DNA of 64,000 nt from Litoditis marina (taxonomy: Eukaryota; Nematoda; Chromadorea; Rhabditida; Rhabditidae), in NCBI GenBank assembly GCA_964036275.1, contig OZ038436.1, positions 4,062,936-4,126,935 on the forward strand, read 5' to 3'. Below are positions 63,146 to 64,000 of the stretch, piece after piece. The translations under genes were made by a program, and so were the position numbers. Under the pieces are notes generated by a model that worked only from the letters and a program-made list of their open reading frames with translations, ran no database searches and had not been told where the DNA came from. Positions within the stretch are counted from its first letter, which is position 1, and each line of letters starts with the position of its first letter.

Positions 63146-63790
63146 GGGAAAAATTGGGGAAATTTCCGAGAAAAGTCAGGGAAATTTCAGAGAAAAATTA
63201 AGCAAATTGTTTTCAAAATTCAGAAATATTTCTTGCTTTGATACTATTTACGGTGAATTGTTAACATAAGGTGAGAATGAACATCTCCAAAAATTCTCTA
63301 ACTGATGCTCCTCAGATTGGAGAAGCATCTATTTTCACTGCTTCTTTATAGAAAACAAAGTGTTTTCAAAAAGAAATAGCAAAGAGAAAGTCTTTCCTTC
63401 CACATCTAATCAAAGTTAAACTTTTTTCGATTGGTTCAAAGCGCTTTCAACAGGAGCTGAAACAATTTGAAATGGAAGAATTGCGCACAGCCGCACCCCT
63501 GGCTGCGCCGTATCTAGTACGGGTTTCTCAAAAGTGCGGCAGAACACAGTTTTAACCAGCATCTTCAACGAAATGACACTAAAACTTTATAATGTGTAGG
63601 TATAAGGTTCTGCTAATAGATTATAGTAAAAAAAAGTGGTAAATCAACATTTTTCAATATCTCTGACACTTCTCTGACATTTCCCTGATTTCACCCCATC
63701 TTCTCCCTGACTTACCCCCCTTTTACCCCAGAAAAATCAGAGAAATTCTTCCCCCCTGATGCTCCCTGACAGATCAGGGAATGTCAACTT
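63146..63790. other. Spacer with cagggaaatttc-type words
   Basis: Runs of gggaaatttc / ttccctga words at both ends (63146-63220 and 63650-63785) suggest one diverged inverted-repeat element, but I could not fix its borders. Confidence 0.35.
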
Positions 63791-63792
63791 AC

Positions 63793-63893
63793 TATGTGAT
63801 ATAGAGAACGAGAACCCAGACGGAGAGGGTGAGCCGAGTCCGCGAAAACGAGTAGTTGCCACGGTAGAAGCAAATGGAGCTGTCGCGCCCAGG
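63793..63893 (+). CDS. Possible exon at right edge (acidic, NLS-like)
   Basis: After an acceptor-like gatatag the frame reads ENENPDGEGEPSPRKRVVAT and continues to a donor agg/gtcagt at 63893. The composition is unlike the AT-rich surroundings and looks coding, with an SPRKRV nuclear-localisation-like stretch. The rest of the gene would lie outside the window. Confidence 0.4.
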
Positions 63894-64000
63894 GTCAGTT
63901 GTATTTATTTGTCTCTGTGTTGAATGGTCGAATCTTGCTGGTGGATCGACCGAAACAAGTCCCTTTTAATCTTGAACACCGAAGGCAAATCTTTTTGAAA

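Overview
This 64 kb window is nuclear DNA from a nematode, most likely a Caenorhabditis species other than C. elegans. The evidence is short introns with TTTTCAG-type acceptors, a trans-splice-like acceptor two bases before a start codon, a worm-type serpentine chemoreceptor, and a dense load of short palindromic transposons. It is intron-rich and AT-rich, with no operons and no bacterial features.

Layout. (1) 1-6.1 kb: a plus-strand 7TM chemoreceptor gene of the Sra/Srab/Sre type; its introns are filled with MITEs. (2) 6.1-16.1 kb: gene-poor, with MITEs, a CR1-like LINE 3' end, tRNA-derived SINEs, CT/GA microsatellites, a tandem array and two weak exon candidates. (3) 16.1-31.9 kb (unit A) and 32.9-50.5 kb (unit B): a tandem segmental duplication. 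Each unit carries a 12-exon gene for an SGK-family AGC protein kinase with an N-terminal PX-like region. Copy B is open over 466 codons. Copy A has a one-base deletion between the PX-like and kinase parts. In the ATP-lobe exon the copies differ by about eight substitutions, all synonymous. Unit B has gained a degenerate RTE-type LINE (minus strand), itself split by a PIF/Harbinger-like element. Unit A has gained a 1.6 kb element of the same family, a TTAA element and a family-3 MITE. (4) 50.5-52.9 kb: intergenic. (5) 52.9-61.5 kb: a CR1/Jockey-like LINE (plus strand) split by a LINE tail fragment, a third Harbinger-like element, and a 5.4 kb head-to-tail pair of rolling-circle (Helentron-like) elements. 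(6) 61.5-64 kb: more palindromes and a possible exon at the right edge.

The most interesting signal crosses all this. A short motif, roughly CACTCnAATGTTTC followed 8-12 bases later by a TATA-like run, recurs at least 35 times on both strands between 0 and 52 kb, in introns and spacers, and is absent from the LINE-filled end. It resembles the GTTTC-core upstream ('Ruby') motif of nematode 21U-RNA (piRNA) genes, so the window may be part of a piRNA gene cluster in which segmental duplication copies and loses piRNA loci. Three PIF/Harbinger-like elements that share tips but have unrelated subterminal repeats, a shared non-AG splice acceptor in both kinase copies, and a tandemly duplicated 5' splice site are further points of interest. 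All gene models here are read by eye; no database search was run.
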